Shown here piece by piece: positions 25,777 to 34,281 of a stretch of 64,000 nucleotides of DNA. The translations under genes were made by a program, and so were the position numbers. Positions within the stretch are counted from its first letter, which is position 1; the number at the start of each line of letters is the position of its first letter. The stretch is from DASZHJ01 sp035604335 (GTDB lineage: Bacteria > Pseudomonadota > Alphaproteobacteria > ATCC43930 > CGMCC-115725): assembly GCA_035604335.1 (NCBI GenBank), contig DATNIT010000295.1:8391-72390 (forward strand), given 5' to 3'. Under the pieces are notes generated by a model. The model was given only the letters and a program-made list of their open reading frames with translations. It did not search any database and was not told where the DNA came from.

Positions 25777-27693
25777 ATGCTGCGCTCGATCGCCACAGTT
25801 TCCCTGAGTGGCACCTTGCTGGAGAAGGTGGAAGCCGCCGCGGCGGCGCGCTTCGACGCGGTGGAGATTTTCGAGACCGACATCGTGAACTACCCGGGCG
25901 CGCCCGATGAGGTCCGGCGCGCCGCGGCCGCGCTCGGCCTCGGGATTTCGCTCTATCAGCCTTTCCGCGACTTCGAGGCGGCGCCCGCCGAGCGGCGCCA
26001 GCGCAATCTCGACCGCGCCGAGCGCAAATTCGACGTCATGCAGCAGCTGGGGGCGCGCCTGATGCTGGTCTGCAGCAATGTCGCGGCGGATACCCTCGAC
26101 GATGACGCACAGGCGGCGGCCGATCTCGCGGCGCTGGCAGAGCGCGCGGCGCGCCGCGGCCTCAAGATCGGATACGAGGCGCTGGCCTGGGGCCGCCGGG
26201 TCAGCGACTACCGGCACGCCTGGCGGATCGTGGAGCAGGCCGCGCATCCGAGCCTCGGCCTCATCGTCGACAGCTTTCATTCGCTCGCCATCGACGACGA
26301 CCTGACCGAGCTCGGGCGGATTCCGGCCGAGCGGATCTTCCTCGTCCAGGTCGCGGACGCGCCGCGGCTCAAGATGGACGTGCTGTCCTGGAGCCGGCAT
26401 TTCCGCTGCTTTCCGGGCCAGGGCCAGCTCGACGTCGCGGGTTTCCTGGCGCCGATCGTCGCGAACGGCTATGCGGGGCCGCTCTCCCTGGAGGTCTTCA
26501 ACGACGATTTTCGCTCGGCCTCGGCGCGGCAGACGGCGCTCGACGGCATGCGGTCGTTGCTCTACCTCGAGGAGAAGACCGCGGAGCGCTTGGCGGAGGC
26601 CGTACCGCCTCCGCGCGTACAGGCCGATCTCTTCTCGCCGCCGCCGGCGCCGACCTATCGCGGCTTCGAGTTCCTGGAGTTCGCCGTCGAGGCCGCCGCC
26701 GAGACCGAGCTCGGCCGCTTGCTCGAGCAGCTGGGCTTCGTGCGGCTGGGCCGGCACAAATCCAAGAACGTCACGCTCTACCGCCAGGGCGAGGTCAACT
26801 TCATCATCAATGCCGAGCCCGATTCCTTCGCGCATGCGTTCTTCCTGCTGCACGGCCCGTCGATCTGCGCCATGGCCTTCGGGGTGGGCGAGAAGCAGCA
26901 GGCGCTCAACCGCGCACGGCTCTATCACTGCCAGCCCTTCGAGGGGCGCGTCGGGCCCAATGAGCTGGTGATCCCCGCGATCCGAGCGCCCGATGGCAGC
27001 CTGATCTATTTCGTCGAGCAGCACGAGGGCGCGGCCACCATCTACGACGTGGATTTCGTGCTCGATGCCGGCGCGCGGCAGCGTGTGGCGAGCCCGGGGC
27101 TCGCGCGCATCGATCACGTGGCCCTGGCGCTGCCCGCGGGCGACCTCGACGGCTGGCTGCTCTTCTACAAGGCCGTCTTCGGCTTCGAGGCCGACGATCT
27201 GGTGGTGCTGCCGGATCCCTACGGGCTGGTGCGCAGCCGCGCCGTGACGAGCCGCTGCGGCAAGATCCGGATCCCCCTCAATATCTCCGAGAGCCGCAAC
27301 ACCGCCACCGCGCGCTTCGTCTCGACCTACAGCGGCGCCGGCGTCAATCACATCGCGCTCACGACCCCCGATATCTTCGCGAGCGCGGAGCGGCTGGCCG
27401 GCTCGGGTGTGCCCCTCCTGAAGATTCCCGACAACTACTACAACGACCTCGCCGCGAAGCATGGGCTTGCCCAGGAAATGGTCGATCGGCTCGCGCGCCA
27501 CGGCATCCTCTACGACCGCTCGAGCGACGGCGAATACTTCCAGCTCTACACCGCCGCCTTCGATGACCGTTTCTGCTTCGAGATCGTGGAGCGCCGCGGC
27601 TATCGCGACTATGGCGCGGTCAACGCGCCCGTCCGCATGGCCGCGCAGTCGAGGTCGACGCCGGCGTTCGAGGCCTGGGCGCAGGCACTCTAG
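25777..27693 (+). CDS. quiC: 3-dehydroshikimate dehydratase, two-domain QuiC type
   Basis: 638-residue fusion. Residues 1 to about 285 form an AP-endonuclease-2-like TIM barrel, a sugar isomerase fold that dehydrates 3-dehydroshikimate to protocatechuate. Residues about 295-638 form a vicinal-oxygen-chelate region like 4-hydroxyphenylpyruvate dioxygenase, with His in RIDHVALALP, His in GVNHIALTT and Glu in FCFEIVERRGYRDYG as metal ligands. This architecture is that of QuiC1 from Pseudomonas. Start ATG 25777 has CCGGAGGCCGCC before it. Followed 72 bases later by aroE. It supplies protocatechuate for ring cleavage, but the pca genes are not in the window. Confidence 0.9.
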   Translation: MLRSIATVSLSGTLLEKVEAAAAARFDAVEIFETDIVNYPGAPDEVRRAAAALGLGISLYQPFRDFEAAPAERRQRNLDRAERKFDVMQQLGARLMLVCSNVAADTLDDDAQAAADLAALAERAARRGLKIGYEALAWGRRVSDYRHAWRIVEQAAHPSLGLIVDSFHSLAIDDDLTELGRIPAERIFLVQVADAPRLKMDVLSWSRHFRCFPGQGQLDVAGFLAPIVANGYAGPLSLEVFNDDFRSASARQTALDGMRSLLYLEEKTAERLAEAVPPPRVQADLFSPPPAPTYRGFEFLEFAVEAAAETELGRLLEQLGFVRLGRHKSKNVTLYRQGEVNFIINAEPDSFAHAFFLLHGPSICAMAFGVGEKQQALNRARLYHCQPFEGRVGPNELVIPAIRAPDGSLIYFVEQHEGAATIYDVDFVLDAGARQRVASPGLARIDHVALALPAGDLDGWLLFYKAVFGFEADDLVVLPDPYGLVRSRAVTSRCGKIRIPLNISESRNTATARFVSTYSGAGVNHIALTTPDIFASAERLAGSGVPLLKIPDNYYNDLAAKHGLAQEMVDRLARHGILYDRSSDGEYFQLYTAAFDDRFCFEIVERRGYRDYGAVNAPVRMAAQSRSTPAFEAWAQAL

Positions 27694-27765
27694 CGCGCGA
27701 CCTCCTGGAATGCCGATTTCGGTTCGTGTACGGTCGAAATCATCGCAGTCGAGGGCACGCGCATC

Positions 27766-28608
27766 ATGGCAGAGACTCAGAAATTTCGTTTGGCCGGCGT
27801 CATGGGCTGGCCGGTCGCGCATTCGCGCTCGCCGAAGCTGCATGGCTATTGGATCAGCCAGCTTGGGCTTTCCGGCGCTTATGTGTATCTGCCGGTGCAG
27901 CCCGAGCGCTTGCCGGACGCGCTCAAGGGGCTCTCGGCGCTGGGTTTCGCGGGCTGCAACCTGACCATCCCGCACAAAGAGACCGCGATGCGCCTCGTCG
28001 ATCGCGTCGATCCCCTGGCGAAGCGGATCGGCGCCATCAACACCATCGTGGTGGGCGAGGACGGCTCGCTCTCGGGCTTCAACAACGACGGCTATGGCTT
28101 CATCGAATGCCTGAAGGAGGCGAAGCCGGACTGGCGCGCGGATGCCGGGCCCGCGGTCGTCATGGGCTCCGGCGGCGGCGCGCGGGCCGTGGTGGCGAGC
28201 CTCGCCGAGCGCGGCGCCAGGGAGATCCGTCTGGTCAACCGCACCTTCGCGCGCGCCCAGAAGCTCGCGGCCGACCTCGGCGCTCCCGTGCGGGCGATCC
28301 CTTGGGAGCAGCGCCACGAGGCGATCGACGGCGCGAGCCTGCTGGTCAACACCACCAATCAAGGCATGGTGGGCCAAGCGCCGCTTGATCTCTCGCTCGA
28401 CCGGCTGCCGAAGACCGCGCTCGTCTCCGACATCATCTATGTACCGCTGGAGACGCCGCTGCTCGCCGCCGCGCGCAAGCGCGGCAACCTCGCCGTGAAC
28501 GGGCTCGGCATGCTGCTCCACCAGGCGCGGCCGGCCTTCAAGGCCTGGTTCGGCGTTCTGCCGGAGGTGACGCCGGAGCTGCGGCGACTTCTCGAGGCGA
28601 CGATCTAG
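27766..28608 (+). CDS. aroE: Shikimate dehydrogenase (shikimate/quinate 5-dehydrogenase family)
   Basis: 280-residue AroE-family oxidoreductase. Substrate-site SRSPKLHGYW near residue 20, catalytic Lys in NLTIPHKETAM and Asp in GFNNDGYGF. The dinucleotide-binding loop GSGGGARAVV is followed by NRTFARAQKLAADL, where an Asn-Arg-Thr basic signature favours NADP(H). Placed right after quiC, it is probably the catabolic enzyme turning shikimate (or quinate) into the dehydro form, rather than the biosynthetic copy. The downstream gene converges seven bases away with no clear terminator. Confidence 0.92.
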   Translation: MAETQKFRLAGVMGWPVAHSRSPKLHGYWISQLGLSGAYVYLPVQPERLPDALKGLSALGFAGCNLTIPHKETAMRLVDRVDPLAKRIGAINTIVVGEDGSLSGFNNDGYGFIECLKEAKPDWRADAGPAVVMGSGGGARAVVASLAERGAREIRLVNRTFARAQKLAADLGAPVRAIPWEQRHEAIDGASLLVNTTNQGMVGQAPLDLSLDRLPKTALVSDIIYVPLETPLLAAARKRGNLAVNGLGMLLHQARPAFKAWFGVLPEVTPELRRLLEATI

Positions 28609-28615
28609 CGGCGTC

Positions 28616-29476
28616 TCACCGCTTGTAGACGACGAACCCCGCGATGGCGTCGAGGAGCGCTTGGGGCTCGTCGGCGCGGACGGAATGGCTGCTGTTCTCG
28701 AAGATGCGCAGCTCCGCGCGCGGGACGAGGCGCGCGATCTCCTCGGAGAATTCCGGCGGGCAGATCCAGTCGTGGCGGCCGGCGATCACCAGGGTCGGCG
28801 CGGTGATCCGGCCGAGCTCGGGCCTGAGGTCGAAGTCGCGCAGGAAGCCGCCGAAGGCGCGGTTGAGCGGCTCGGGCTCGTGGAGCGTGCGCTCGTGGCC
28901 GAGCGCCGCCGCGGCGGGATCGTACCGGCGGCTGTAGAGCGGACCCATCACGGCGTAGAAGCGCTGCATCTGCGCGCGATCCATCATCGCGCCCTGCCAG
29001 ACGGGCTCCGAGACCTCGCGCTGCTCCGCCGTGCCGCGCTCCGCCAGAATCTCCCGCGCGCGCTTGATGAAACCGCCGTGCGCCGCCGTCACCACCGCGA
29101 TCAAATGCGACACCGAGGCGGGATAGCGCGCGGCGTGGGCGAGCGCCACCATGCCGCCATAGGAGGTGCCGATGCTGACGATGGGACCGAGGCCCAGATG
29201 GCGGCGCAGCGCCTCCATGTCCTCGACGTTCTCGTCGAGGGTGTACTTGGTGGGATCGCCGCGCGCCGATCGGCCCTGGCCGCGGTGATCGAAATAGACC
29301 AGCTGTAGGCGCTCGGCGAGCGGCGACATCACCGGCTTGAAGCTGCTGTGATCGCCGCCGGGTCCGCCGTGAATGACGAAGGCGACCGGTTTTTCGCGCA
29401 TGATCCGGCCGTCCGGCACCAGCCCCATGCCCTCGACGTCGAAGTAGATCTCGGTGTCGCGGATCTTGGCGCGCAT
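28616..29476 (-). CDS. Alpha/beta hydrolase, proline-iminopeptidase-like
   Basis: 286-residue hydrolase starting at ATG 29476 (GAGGACGAGGCG before it). The oxyanion HGGPGGDHSSF is the prolyl-iminopeptidase (S33) form. Nucleophile elbow is GTSYGGMVAL, acid is Asp in AGRHDWICPPE and catalytic His is in ENSSHSVRADEP. Cytosolic. It follows the M81 peptidase gene by 10 bases, forming a two-gene peptide- or amide-hydrolase operon. Amide or lactone hydrolysis of a small modified peptide is possible; real substrate unknown. Confidence 0.88.
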   Translation of the reverse strand: MRAKIRDTEIYFDVEGMGLVPDGRIMREKPVAFVIHGGPGGDHSSFKPVMSPLAERLQLVYFDHRGQGRSARGDPTKYTLDENVEDMEALRRHLGLGPIVSIGTSYGGMVALAHAARYPASVSHLIAVVTAAHGGFIKRAREILAERGTAEQREVSEPVWQGAMMDRAQMQRFYAVMGPLYSRRYDPAAAALGHERTLHEPEPLNRAFGGFLRDFDLRPELGRITAPTLVIAGRHDWICPPEFSEEIARLVPRAELRIFENSSHSVRADEPQALLDAIAGFVVYKR

Positions 29477-29486
29477 CGCCTCGTCC

Positions 29487-30971
29487 TCACCCGATCGCGT
29501 CGAGCGGATGGATGGGGCGGCGCACCTTCGTGAAGAGCTCGGGCGTGTAGATCTCGGAGCAGAGCGCGCCGGTGTCGACCAGCACGACCTCACGCGCGAT
29601 CGGCTCGAAGGCGGCACGGAAGTGGTGCATCGACTTGACCGCGACCGTGCGGTAGCGCGTGGGGTCGATGCCGAGCGAGGTGAATTGCCCGAGATCGGTC
29701 GCCTGGCCGTTGTTGGTGATCACGACGACGTCGATGCCGCCGACGCGAAACACCATGGAGGGGCCGTAGTCGCGCGCCACGCCGCCGCCCATGGCGCCGT
29801 AGGCGATGAATTTCCCGTTGGTGAGGCAAGTGACCTCGCCCTCGAGCGTCAACGGACCGCCGCCCATGGCGGGATCGGTCTTGCCGCCCAGCATGAGCGT
29901 CGTGCGCGCGCCGATGCCGGCCTCGATGCCGGCCTGCACGGCCTCAGGGTCGGCGAGCGCGTGAAAGGCGACGCTCGGCAGCTTCGCCTCGACCATCGCC
30001 TTCAGGAACGCCGTCGCGTCGCCATACCCGCCGCCGCCGGGATTGTCGGTGTAGTCCGCCACCACCAGCGCCTTGTCGCCGGGCTTGCCCTTGCGCGCGA
30101 GCTCGATCACCTGCGGGATCGGCAGCAGCGTCGCCGTGTTCTCCTCGCGGGTCTCCCAGGCGAAATCCATCAGCGACTCCGCGATCGCTGACCCGCGCGG
30201 GCTCGCTCCATCCGTGGTCACCGTGACCGTCGGCCCGACGTCGCGGATGTTGGCGCGGGTGAAGCCGGCGCAGAGGCTCACCACCAGCGCCTCGCCCGTG
30301 CGCTCGAAGCCGTCGGCGCGCGCCAGCGCCTCCGCCATCGGGCCGCTCTGGGTCCGGCCGTGGTTGAACCCGTAGATCGTGGGCCGGCGCGCGATCACCG
30401 TCACCGGCTTGATCTCGCCCTTTATGGCGCGCTCCAGGAGCTCGGCGCCTTGCCAGGCGCGCTCGTACTGATCGATGTGCGGATACGTGCGGAACGCGAT
30501 CAGCGCGCTCGCGTGATCCGCCATCGCCTGGGTCACGTTGGCGTGGAGGTCGAGCGTCACGACGACCGGCACGTCCCGCCCGATCACGCCGCGCAAGCGC
30601 CGCAGCAGCTCGCCCTCGCCGTCCTCGTGCTCGTCGGTCACCATCGCGCCGTGCAGGTGCAGGAGCACACCGTCGATCGGGCCTTGCTTCTTCGCCGCGC
30701 CCACGATGAGTCCCGCGATCTCCTCGAAGGCGCCGCGGGTCACCAGGCCCGAAGGGTTCGCGCTCGCGGAGACCGGATGGATCAAGGTCCAGCCGTATTT
30801 GTCCGCGGCCTCGAAGGTGGCGCCGAACGCCGAGCGGGTTTCTCGGAAGGCCGCGGGGATCTCGTTCTCGAGGTGGAAATCCCGGCGCCGGAACGCCGCC
30901 ATGTCGGTCAGGACCCGGCTGAAGGTGTTGGTCTCGTGCATGAAGCGGGCGGCGAGCACGCGCTTGGCCAT
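29487..30971 (-). CDS. M81 family metallopeptidase (MlrC/microcystinase-like)
   Basis: 494-residue M81 protein. The N-terminal FMHETNTFSRV, the metal-site HLHGAMV and DLHANVTQAMADH are family signatures. The C-terminal MlrC domain includes YTDNPGGGGYGD and NNGQATDLGQF. MlrC finishes microcystin breakdown by cutting the linear tetrapeptide, but most M81 members are of unknown specificity. No signal peptide, so it acts inside the cell. It begins the operon with the S33-like hydrolase. No mlrA or mlrB is present, so microcystin degradation is not implied. Confidence 0.9.
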   Translation of the reverse strand: MAKRVLAARFMHETNTFSRVLTDMAAFRRRDFHLENEIPAAFRETRSAFGATFEAADKYGWTLIHPVSASANPSGLVTRGAFEEIAGLIVGAAKKQGPIDGVLLHLHGAMVTDEHEDGEGELLRRLRGVIGRDVPVVVTLDLHANVTQAMADHASALIAFRTYPHIDQYERAWQGAELLERAIKGEIKPVTVIARRPTIYGFNHGRTQSGPMAEALARADGFERTGEALVVSLCAGFTRANIRDVGPTVTVTTDGASPRGSAIAESLMDFAWETREENTATLLPIPQVIELARKGKPGDKALVVADYTDNPGGGGYGDATAFLKAMVEAKLPSVAFHALADPEAVQAGIEAGIGARTTLMLGGKTDPAMGGGPLTLEGEVTCLTNGKFIAYGAMGGGVARDYGPSMVFRVGGIDVVVITNNGQATDLGQFTSLGIDPTRYRTVAVKSMHHFRAAFEPIAREVVLVDTGALCSEIYTPELFTKVRRPIHPLDAIG

Positions 30972-31114
30972 CGGGTGCCTCTCTGGTGTGTACTATCAAG
31001 CCATCTTCACCCAAGAGCGGCCGTGCCGTCGATGCCCTCACCGTGCCGCCGTGCGGGATTTGCCTTGCGATCCCAGCGGCGCGATCATGTCGGCGGCATC
31101 ACGGAGATTCAGCC

Positions 31115-31888
31115 ATGCCTGACACCCTGGAAGCCCGAGGCTGGGAAACCATGCCGTGCACGCCAGACGACGGCCCTGCCCGCACGGCGGCGATCGGCCT
31201 CATCACCCTCGGCAACGACGTGGTGATCGAGCGGGAGCTGCGGACCTTCCTGGCTCCGGTCGAGGGCGCCGCCGTGTTCGCGAGCCGGATCCCGCTAATG
31301 CTCGAGCTGACGCCGCAAGGGCTCCTCGACATGGAGGCGCACATCCCCCGCGCCGTCGAACTCATCGTGCCCAACGACCGGCTCGACGTGATGGCGTTCG
31401 GCTGCACCTCCGGCTCCATGGCGATCGGGCCCGAGCGCGTGGCGGCGGCGGTACACCGCTCGCGGCCCGGTATCCCCGTCACCGATCCCGTGAGCGCCGC
31501 CTTGAAGGGCCTGAAGGCGCTGGGCGCGCGCCGGATCGCGCTGCTGACGCCCTATCCCGACGTGGTCAACGAGGTGGTCGCCGAGTATGTCGGCGCCCAG
31601 GGCTTCGAGATCGCCGAGCGCGCGAGCTTCAAGCAGCCGAACGACCCCGCCATCGCCCGCGTGCCGCCCGAGGCGATCTATCGCGCCGGCGTGGAGCTCG
31701 GCCGCCGCAAGGTCGACGCGCTCTTCATCTCCTGCACCGCGCTCCGCTGCTCCTCCGTCATCGAGCGCATCGAGCACGCGATCGGCAAGCCGGTGATCAC
31801 CAGCAACCAGGCCCTCGCCTGGGATTGCCTCCGGCTCGCCGGATGCACGGCGGCGGTCGAGGGGTATGGGAAGTTGCTGCGCGGCTGA
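31115..31888 (+). CDS. Asp/Glu racemase superfamily, maleate isomerase/arylmalonate decarboxylase-like
   Basis: 257-residue protein of the aspartate/glutamate racemase fold. The two catalytic cysteines are visible: FGCTSGSMAIG near residue 96 and SCTALRCSS near residue 207. The N-terminal IGLITLGNDVVIERELR resembles maleate cis-trans isomerases and arylmalonate decarboxylases more than amino-acid racemases. ATG 31115 was chosen over the longer frame because it begins the folded protein. It diverges from the M81 operon and is followed by a family B repeat. The likely substrate is a dicarboxylate or malonate derivative. Confidence 0.87.
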   Translation: MPDTLEARGWETMPCTPDDGPARTAAIGLITLGNDVVIERELRTFLAPVEGAAVFASRIPLMLELTPQGLLDMEAHIPRAVELIVPNDRLDVMAFGCTSGSMAIGPERVAAAVHRSRPGIPVTDPVSAALKGLKALGARRIALLTPYPDVVNEVVAEYVGAQGFEIAERASFKQPNDPAIARVPPEAIYRAGVELGRRKVDALFISCTALRCSSVIERIEHAIGKPVITSNQALAWDCLRLAGCTAAVEGYGKLLRG

Positions 31889-31894
31889 CGCGGC

Positions 31895-32042
31895 ACCCTC
31901 ACCCTCCCGTCGCTATGCGACGGGTCCCTCCCTCTCCCGCCCGAGCGCGGGAGAGGGGCTATTCACACTGAGCACCTGCTTGCCCTCGCCCACGAAGTGG
32001 GAGAGGGAGGGACCCAGCCCGCAGGGCTGGTTGGGTGAGGGT
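31895..32042. repeat. Intergenic palindromic repeat, family B copy 2
   Basis: Opens ACCCTCACCCTCCCGTCGC and closes GGGTGAGGGT, with nested arms GGGTCCCTCCCTCTCCC and GGGAGAGGGAGGGACCC. It lies between two convergent genes. Related to 5619-5769 and 35325-35494. Confidence 0.75.
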
Positions 32043-32050
32043 CTTCCACC

Positions 32051-33223
32051 CTACTCCTTCACGAACACCTTCCGCGGGAAATCGCAGAACGGCTTCGCGC
32101 CGCGGTCGGTGATCTGAATCGCTTCGCTGATCTCGACGCCCCAGTCGTCCATCCAGATGGCGGGGATGACGTGGAAGCACATGTTGGGCTGGAGCACGGT
32201 CTTGTCTCCGGGGCGGAGGCTCATGGTGTGCTCGCCCCAGTCCGGCGGATAGTTGAGCCCCACGGAATAGCCGATGCGGGATTCCTTGACGACGCCGTGC
32301 CGGGCGATCACGTGGCGCCAGGCGGCCTCGACGTCCTCGCAGGTGGCGCCGGGCTTGGCGGCGTCGAGCGCGGCTTGCGTGCCCTCGAGCACGACCTTTT
32401 CCATGTCGAGGAGCTTCTGCGGCGGCTTCCCCAGATAGACCGTGCGCGCCATCGGGCAGTGATAGCGCAGCCGGCACGCGCCGAGCTCGAGGATGGTCGC
32501 CTCGCCCCGGACGAACGGCTTGTCGTTCCAGGTGAGGTGCGGCGTCGAGGTGCCGATCCCCGTCGGCAGCATCGGCGCGAAGGACGTGTAGTCACCACCG
32601 AACTCCGAGGTCCCCGAGACCTGCGCCGCGTAGATCTTGGCGACGGCGTCGCATTGCCGCACGCCCGGCTCGACCGCGTCGACGGCGACGCGCATCACGC
32701 GCTCCATGATGCGCGCGGCCTGTCCCATGTACTCGATCTCGCGCGGCGATTTGACCGCGCGCACCCAATTGACAAGGCTCTTCGAGTCCACGAACCGCGC
32801 GTTCGGCAGCTTCGCCTTCAGCGCCTCATAGGCCATCGGCGAGAAGTAATAGGCGTCCATCTCGAGCCCGATGGTGCCGCGGTCGAGGCCGCGCTCCCGC
32901 ATCTTCTCGGCGAGATAATCGAAGGGATGCCGCTCGGTCGACTGCACGTAATGGTCGGGAAAGCCGATGATGCTGTCGGCTTTGAGGAAGGTCGTGAGCT
33001 TGGCGCCCGCGGCGTCCATGGCGCGCGTGCAGCAGATCGGCTCCGCGAGACCCTGGCCCACCACCACCGCCTGCGGCGTATAGAAGGACCAGCCGTCGTA
33101 GCCCGTGAGGTAATTCATGTTGGCGGGATCGACCGCGACCAGCGTGTCGATCCCCTGCTTCGCCATCGCCTGCCTGGTCTTCTCGGTGCGGGCGAGATAC
33201 TCGGATTTCTCGAACGGCAACAT
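32051..33223 (-). CDS. M24 family protein, creatinase/ectoine-hydrolase (DoeA/EutD)-like
   Basis: 390-residue pita-bread-fold protein. N-terminal creatinase domain about 1-155 (DPANMNYLTGYDGWSFY), then M24 domain. The first metal-binding region reads ELGACRLRYHCPMARTVYLG, where metallo-peptidases have paired Asp. Both Asp are missing, as in metal-independent creatinase-like members, while late GEHTMSLRPGD and WGVEISEAIQI are kept. These features suit ectoine hydrolase or related amidinohydrolases more than an aminopeptidase. It is on the same strand as the FCD-GntR gene and next to a TRAP importer, so a compatible-solute or similar C-N substrate is plausible. Confidence 0.8.
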   Translation of the reverse strand: MLPFEKSEYLARTEKTRQAMAKQGIDTLVAVDPANMNYLTGYDGWSFYTPQAVVVGQGLAEPICCTRAMDAAGAKLTTFLKADSIIGFPDHYVQSTERHPFDYLAEKMRERGLDRGTIGLEMDAYYFSPMAYEALKAKLPNARFVDSKSLVNWVRAVKSPREIEYMGQAARIMERVMRVAVDAVEPGVRQCDAVAKIYAAQVSGTSEFGGDYTSFAPMLPTGIGTSTPHLTWNDKPFVRGEATILELGACRLRYHCPMARTVYLGKPPQKLLDMEKVVLEGTQAALDAAKPGATCEDVEAAWRHVIARHGVVKESRIGYSVGLNYPPDWGEHTMSLRPGDKTVLQPNMCFHVIPAIWMDDWGVEISEAIQITDRGAKPFCDFPRKVFVKE

Positions 33224-33311
33224 GGGCGGTGTCCTGAAGGAATAGGAACCTTAGATTTACCACGGAGACACGGAGGACACAGAGGAATTGGAGTTGTGGC
33301 ACCTCGGTGCC

Positions 33312-33418
33312 TCCTTCGACGCGCTCCCGGTGGTCGCTTGCTCAGGGTGAGGAGCTTTGGTCGCCGCGGGACCCAATATACACTTCATCCTGAGCAAGCG
33401 AAGCGCGTCGAAGGACGC
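33312..33418. repeat. Intergenic inverted repeat, family A copy 2
   Basis: 107 bases. Left arm TCCTTCGACGCGCTCC...CGCTTGCTCAGGGTGAG, right arm TCATCCTGAGCAAGCGAAGCG and CGCGTCGAAGGACGC. The right arm matches copy 1 (17471-17577) nearly base for base; the middle differs. It lies between the GntR and M24 genes. Confidence 0.82.
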
Positions 33419-33470
33419 GCGGCAGCGATCCAGCGCCTCCGTACCTCCATGGTGAAACTTCTTACGCTCG

Positions 33471-34163
33471 CTATGCCGCCGCGAGCTTTCGGTAGCGCTC
33501 GCGGCTTTTCAGCAGGTGCTCGCGCATGGCGGCGCGGGCTCCGGTGCTGTCGTGCTTTCGGATCGCGTCGTGGATGGTGCGATGCTCATGCTGGAACGCG
33601 TCCAGGTAGGCGCGCGCGCCGGAAAGACGCACGGTCTGGCGCGGAATAATGAAGCGGCCGAGATATTCGAGGAAGCGCGGAAATTGCGCGTTTCCCGTGG
33701 CCTCCGCGATCGCGCGATGAAAGAGGTAATCCTCGTCGATCGCGGATTCATTACGCGCGATGGCGCGGTCCATCGCGGCGAGCGCCTGGCTGATCCCGCG
33801 GAGCTGCTTGCCCGTCGCGCGCTCGGCGGCGAGACCCGCGGTCTCGATCTCGACGGCCATGCGCAGCTCCATGAGGTCGACCACCGCCTCGAGCGACTTG
33901 AGTCCGTCGGGATCTATGCGGAACGGCCGGCGCTGCGGATCGCTCGCGACGAAGGCACCGAGCCCCTGCCGCGTGGTGACCAGTCCCTGGGCACGGAGCG
34001 CCGCCACCGCCTCGCGCACCACCGTGCGGCTCACGCCCAGCGCCGCCACCATCTCCTGCTCGGTCGGAAGACGTGCGCCCGGCGCCAACCGGCCGCTGCC
34101 GATCTCGGCGGCGAGACGGTCGACCACCTCGGCGGTGCGGTTTTTCGGCGGGCCCAGCGGCAT
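33471..34163 (-). CDS. GntR family regulator, FCD (FadR-type) domain
   Basis: 230-residue FCD-type GntR regulator. Winged helix about residues 5-75 (NRTAEVVDRLAAEIGSGRL, LGVSRTVVREAVAALRAQGLV), then a helical FCD domain with metal His/Asp residues (DEDYLFHRAIAEATGN, AFQHEHRTIHDAI, MREHL). Start ATG 34163 was chosen; an upstream ATG at 34223 would put the coding start inside the operator of the divergent promoter. It most likely controls the TRAP operon and possibly itself and the M24 gene. The effector is probably the transported organic acid. Confidence 0.9.
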   Translation of the reverse strand: MPLGPPKNRTAEVVDRLAAEIGSGRLAPGARLPTEQEMVAALGVSRTVVREAVAALRAQGLVTTRQGLGAFVASDPQRRPFRIDPDGLKSLEAVVDLMELRMAVEIETAGLAAERATGKQLRGISQALAAMDRAIARNESAIDEDYLFHRAIAEATGNAQFPRFLEYLGRFIIPRQTVRLSGARAYLDAFQHEHRTIHDAIRKHDSTGARAAMREHLLKSRERYRKLAAA

Positions 34164-34189
34164 CAGGATCGCTGCGACCTCGGAGCTGC

Positions 34190-34229
34190 TTGACAAGGGA
34201 AACCTCGTCCGATGTATGCTCATCGTACA
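34190..34229 (+). promoter_or_regulatory. TRAP-operon promoter with imperfect palindromic operator
   Basis: TTGACA (34190-34195) and TATGCT (34215-34220) are 19 bases apart. A 17-base imperfect palindrome TGTATGCTCATCGTACA (34213-34229) covers the -10 box, with TGTA and TACA as outer arms. FCD regulators bind short palindromes of this shape, so the GntR product encoded just to the left is the natural ligand. Repression by overlap of the -10 is expected. Confidence 0.5.
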
Positions 34230-34281
34230 AGTGGGTGGACGCGCACGCAAGCGCGGCTCCGCGCGATAGAGGGAGGAAGCG

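Noticed and set aside
25714..28521. 935-codon minus-strand open frame opposite quiC-aroE
   Set aside because: Antisense shadow: its translation is Arg/Gly/Asp/His-rich text without domain, and both plus-strand genes are clear families.
29487..30971. Microcystin degradation cluster
   Set aside because: Only an MlrC-family peptidase is present; mlrA and mlrB are missing and M81 members are common.
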